Shown here: positions 61,989-64,000 of the stretch, piece by piece
Layout of the letters: each line of letters opens with the position of its first letter
Numbering within the stretch: the first letter of the stretch is position 1
Assembly (NCBI GenBank): GCA_035577545.1
Contig: DATLVI010000004.1
Location: forward strand, 62,001-126,000
Direction of reading: 5' to 3'
Length of the DNA stretch: 64,000 nt
Source: Verrucomicrobiia bacterium
GTDB taxonomy: Bacteria > Verrucomicrobiota > Verrucomicrobiia > Palsa-1439
Notes under the pieces: generated by a model
Databases searched by the model: none
The model's input: only the letters and a program-made list of their open reading frames with translations
What the model was told of the DNA's origin: nothing
Made by a program: the position numbers and the translations under genes

Positions 61989-62683
61989 TGTTTGGCCGGC
62001 GCAAAATCGAAATACGCGAAATTATTCCCGGCGTTGTAGTGCAAGGTCAACAAGTGCATCCCGGCCTCCCGGAAGGTAATGGTCCCGATCTCCGCCTGGT
62101 TCCAGATATGCCAACTCCCGGTGGCCATGGGTAGTTTGCATTCGCTGGCAGGCTTGTTGTCCACGGAGAACCAGATGGTTTTCGGCTCGTTGCTGTAGAG
62201 AGCCGTGATTTTATACTTTCCCTTTTCCAGTACGTTCACCGTGTAATTGACCCATTCGCCATCGGCCGTCCAGCCGATGTAAAGTTGGTTGGTTGCCGGA
62301 GTAAAGAAATTCGGATGATTGAAGTCCGCGAAGTCCTTCGTGTAGGAAATGTCCATGCCTTCTTCTTTTCGGAACCCCCAGATGTAAGGCGTCGCGTGCG
62401 GTCGCTGATGATTGGGTATCAGGTTGAGTTCACCGCTGCCGTGATTGACGGGATCGATATCGTGATACGCCACGCCCTCGCCGCCCAGGTCAAAGTAGGC
62501 GCATTCAATACGGCCAGGAATTGTCTGAGGCCCTTTCCTGTAGACCTCGTCGGAAAATGGTTGACCTTTATAGTCTGCCGGGAAAGTCGAGGAGACCTTC
62601 ACCGAATAACTCGTCCGAAATTCAGTGCATCCAATGAAGCCGAGAGGTACAGCCAGGCACAGGACGAGAATGGGTCTGTTCAT
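61982..62683 (-). CDS. Lipoprotein with CBM6-like carbohydrate-binding domain
   Basis: 233 residues from ATG at 62683. The signal peptide ends in a lipobox ('AVPLGFIGC', Cys at about 19), so it is probably lipid-anchored in the envelope. 'TIPGRIECAYFDLGGEGVAY' followed by 'HDIDPVNHGSG' is the CBM6-type opening ('iPGriEAE.yd.GGeGvaY.D'). 'QLYIGWTADGEWVNYTVNVL' and the terminal 'GMHLLTLHYNAGNNFAYFDF' complete the beta-sandwich with its ligand Trp and Asn/Asp. It is longer than a bare CBM6 but has no catalytic domain. It may capture polysaccharide for the secreted lyases and hydrolases. Confidence 0.8.
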   Translation of the reverse strand: MNRPILVLCLAVPLGFIGCTEFRTSYSVKVSSTFPADYKGQPFSDEVYRKGPQTIPGRIECAYFDLGGEGVAYHDIDPVNHGSGELNLIPNHQRPHATPYIWGFRKEEGMDISYTKDFADFNHPNFFTPATNQLYIGWTADGEWVNYTVNVLEKGKYKITALYSNEPKTIWFSVDNKPASECKLPMATGSWHIWNQAEIGTITFREAGMHLLTLHYNAGNNFAYFDFAPAKHQ

Positions 62684-62755
62684 GCTGAACATTTGGAGAA
62701 GCACGGGATTCTTATCAAGCCAAATCGTAAGAAACCTCGCCAGTATCCCAAACCA

Positions 62756-63304
62756 CTACTTGAACAGGGGCAAGATCTGTTTGAACTCTTGGGTGCCGGA
62801 TTCACGGAGGAGTTCGAAGACGGCGGACTCGACCGTGGTGATGACCGCACCGCAATCGCGCATGCGTTCGATGGCGACGGTATAATCGGTTTCGTGACGT
62901 GAACTAATGGCGTCGGCGGCAACGTACACGAAATAATCTTTCATCAAGTCGATGGCCGTCTGTTGGACACACACGTGCGCCTCGATGCCGCAGAGGATGA
63001 TGCGTTGGCGCCGCAGGTCTTTCACCGTCCGCAGGAATTCCTCCGAACCGCAGCACGAGAACGTCATCTTCTCCAGTGGAGTAATACCGGGCGCTGCCCT
63101 CCCGATCTCCGCGCAGACCGGGCCGAGGCCCTTGATGTATTGTGCGGTGACGAGGGTCGGGAGTTTTAACACGCGCGCTGCACCGATGAGTTTCTGGATC
63201 GCCGCAAGCGTTTCGGCACGACGCGGCATGACGTTCATGAGCTTCTCCTGCACGTCGATGACCACGAGCGCGGTATTTTCCGTCGTCAATCGCCAATCAG
63301 ACAT
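62756..63304 (-). CDS. Isochorismatase-family cysteine hydrolase
   Basis: 182 residues. The Asp-Lys-Cys triad is visible: Asp in 'TALVVIDVQEKLMNVMPR', Lys in 'PLEKMTFSCCGSEEF' and Cys in 'IILCGIEAHVCVQQTAIDLM'. The family includes isochorismatases, nicotinamidases and related amidohydrolases, many with unknown substrate. Its start overlaps the DUF2721 stop on the same strand, giving an operon of at least three genes with the partial gene at the window end. Confidence 0.88.
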   Translation of the reverse strand: MSDWRLTTENTALVVIDVQEKLMNVMPRRAETLAAIQKLIGAARVLKLPTLVTAQYIKGLGPVCAEIGRAAPGITPLEKMTFSCCGSEEFLRTVKDLRRQRIILCGIEAHVCVQQTAIDLMKDYFVYVAADAISSRHETDYTVAIERMRDCGAVITTVESAVFELLRESGTQEFKQILPLFK

Positions 63305-63800
63305 TCACACCCACCATTTCCGCAGAGTCCTGGGCGGCTTTGCTGTCCACCTGCACTGCGTGATAGGACAGGCCCACATCGAGCAACGTATACACCAGCG
63401 CCAGGGAAATAAGCAGCATCCCCAACTCGAACAGTGCCGTGCAAATCCATGTGGCCTCAAGGTCCAGCCACGCGACTGCCGCAATGGAGACCGAACAAAG
63501 GAGCAGACTCAGGCAAGCGGCGTAAAAGCTGGCAATGGCGTTGCGGGTGTAACGAGCGCGCCGCATCATTGACTGCAGTTGCTCGGCAATCTGCCGCCGT
63601 CGCATCTTGCTAAAGGCCGTCGCCACCGCCTCGTTCTGAAGTTCGGTACGTTCGTCGTTCAACTTGTGGATGCGGGCCGTGAGCATCGACTGCAGGCGCT
63701 GCAGTCCCCAGTTCATCGACGCCGCGCCCGAGACCATGAACATCGGGGCCAGCAACAGGCTGATGAATTGCGGGAGGGCGGTGGTCGTGGTTTCGATCAT
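63297..63800 (-). CDS. DUF2721 membrane protein
   Basis: 167 residues from ATG at 63800; its start overlaps the stop of the next gene upstream (ATGA). Three hydrophobic segments (about 9-30, 84-108 and 115-139) surround a charged helical middle ('RRRQIAEQLQSMMRRARYTR'). 'QFISLLLAPMFMVSGAASMN' and the 'RNAIASFYAACLSLLLCSVS' block fit DUF2721. Function unknown. Operon with isochorismatase-type downstream gene. Confidence 0.8.
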   Translation of the reverse strand: MIETTTTALPQFISLLLAPMFMVSGAASMNWGLQRLQSMLTARIHKLNDERTELQNEAVATAFSKMRRRQIAEQLQSMMRRARYTRNAIASFYAACLSLLLCSVSIAAVAWLDLEATWICTALFELGMLLISLALVYTLLDVGLSYHAVQVDSKAAQDSAEMVGVNV

Positions 63801-64000
63801 TGGCCTATCGCTTTCAGACCGACTTCCATTCGCACGACCCGGTAGCTCAACCACGCCTCGGCCAGCGCGAAGGCGACCCCGATCATCAGCCCCGCCAACC
63901 CGAGCCCGAACAGGGCGATCACCAACGGCCCCATCGGCGGCCAGCCGAGATGCGCCAGACCGATCACAAATGACGAAACCAGAAAAAGCAGGGTGCCGAG
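63797..64000 (-). CDS. Membrane protein, C-terminal fragment (5' end outside window)
   Basis: The last 67 codons of a minus-strand gene run into the window end. They encode two hydrophobic helices ('TLLFLVSSFVIGLAHLGW' and 'LVIALFGLGLAGLMIGVAFA') and a short basic tail ('LSYRVVRMEVGLKAIGQ'). The TGA overlaps the DUF2721 start (ATGA), so they are coupled. No family can be named from this fragment. Confidence 0.65.
   Translation of the reverse strand, partial: LGTLLFLVSSFVIGLAHLGWPPMGPLVIALFGLGLAGLMIGVAFALAEAWLSYRVVRMEVGLKAIGQ

Overview
The window is GC-rich, densely coded bacterial chromosome, most likely from the phylum Verrucomicrobiota (Pedosphaerales-like; this is inference). The main signs are a Minf_1886-type protein (a family I know as restricted to Planctomycetes and Verrucomicrobia), a prepilin-type protein typical of the PVC group, an exosortase, several secreted polysaccharide-acting enzymes, and two copies of a dispersed repeat whose shadow ORFs carry the 'KTNPP' strings I associate with this group. 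No rRNA, tRNA, CRISPR array, transposase or integrase was found. The window opens in the 3' end of mutS and closes inside a small membrane-protein gene.

Layout. 1-8 kb: mutS end, zinc-ribbon/Minf_1886 protein, a MocR regulator divergent from a DUF2917 gene with a striking four-half-site operator between them, aquaporin, ATP-cone/uridine-kinase-like protein, peroxiredoxin, PL10 pectate lyase and a rubrerythrin-VIT1 fusion. 8.2-9.5 kb: a small membrane protein followed by an attC-like integron recombination site and a methyltransferase. 9.5-20.4 kb: two inverted copies of a promoter-plus-leader repeat (9562-9925 on +, 20037-20408 on -). Each points into a secreted or membrane gene (a GT39-like glycosyltransferase and an SGNH hydrolase). 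Between them lie an exosortase, an outer-membrane beta-barrel protein, DUF4912 and GH57 glucan-branching-type proteins, and a stand-alone double-ACT protein. 20.5-30.4 kb: a MuiA-like protein, GH31 glycosidase, ABC-F ATPase, sugar-nucleotidyltransferase, a receiver protein and an AEC transporter. A 61-bp direct repeat flanks the GH31 segment.

30.5-34.7 kb: glycosyltransferase plus pseudopilin, then small genes. 34.8-38.4 kb: a GbsR/MarR-type regulator with two matching 16-bp palindromic operators. One overlaps its own promoter; the other lies at the start of a tightly overlapping downstream gene set (DCC thioredoxin-like, DUF2071, methyltransferase-like, membrane protein, second DUF2071). 38.5-47.7 kb: three consecutive large secreted proteins, a subtilisin-family protease, a trypsin-like protease and a third protein of unknown function. 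The last two share a C-terminal region of about 320 residues that I do not recognise, and the first carries a related end domain.

47.8-57.4 kb: a long minus-strand run with overlapping or nearly touching genes: TMTC-like TPR glycosyltransferase, TolC-type channel, PgeF, methyltransferase, SRPBCC protein, ketosynthase, FAD oxidoreductase, GmhB-type phosphatase, then SirB1-like. The middle four look like a small acyl/polyketide-modifying cassette without its own carrier protein. 57.5-64 kb: DUF72, tandem universal stress protein, mutY and rnhC with overlapping divergent start codons, FmdB-type zinc ribbon, a CBM6-like lipoprotein, isochorismatase-type hydrolase and DUF2721.

The strongest leads for something undescribed are the secreted protease trio with its shared module, the repeated leader able to form mutually exclusive hairpins, the GbsR-DCC-DUF2071 gene set, and the MocR/DUF2917 double dyad.
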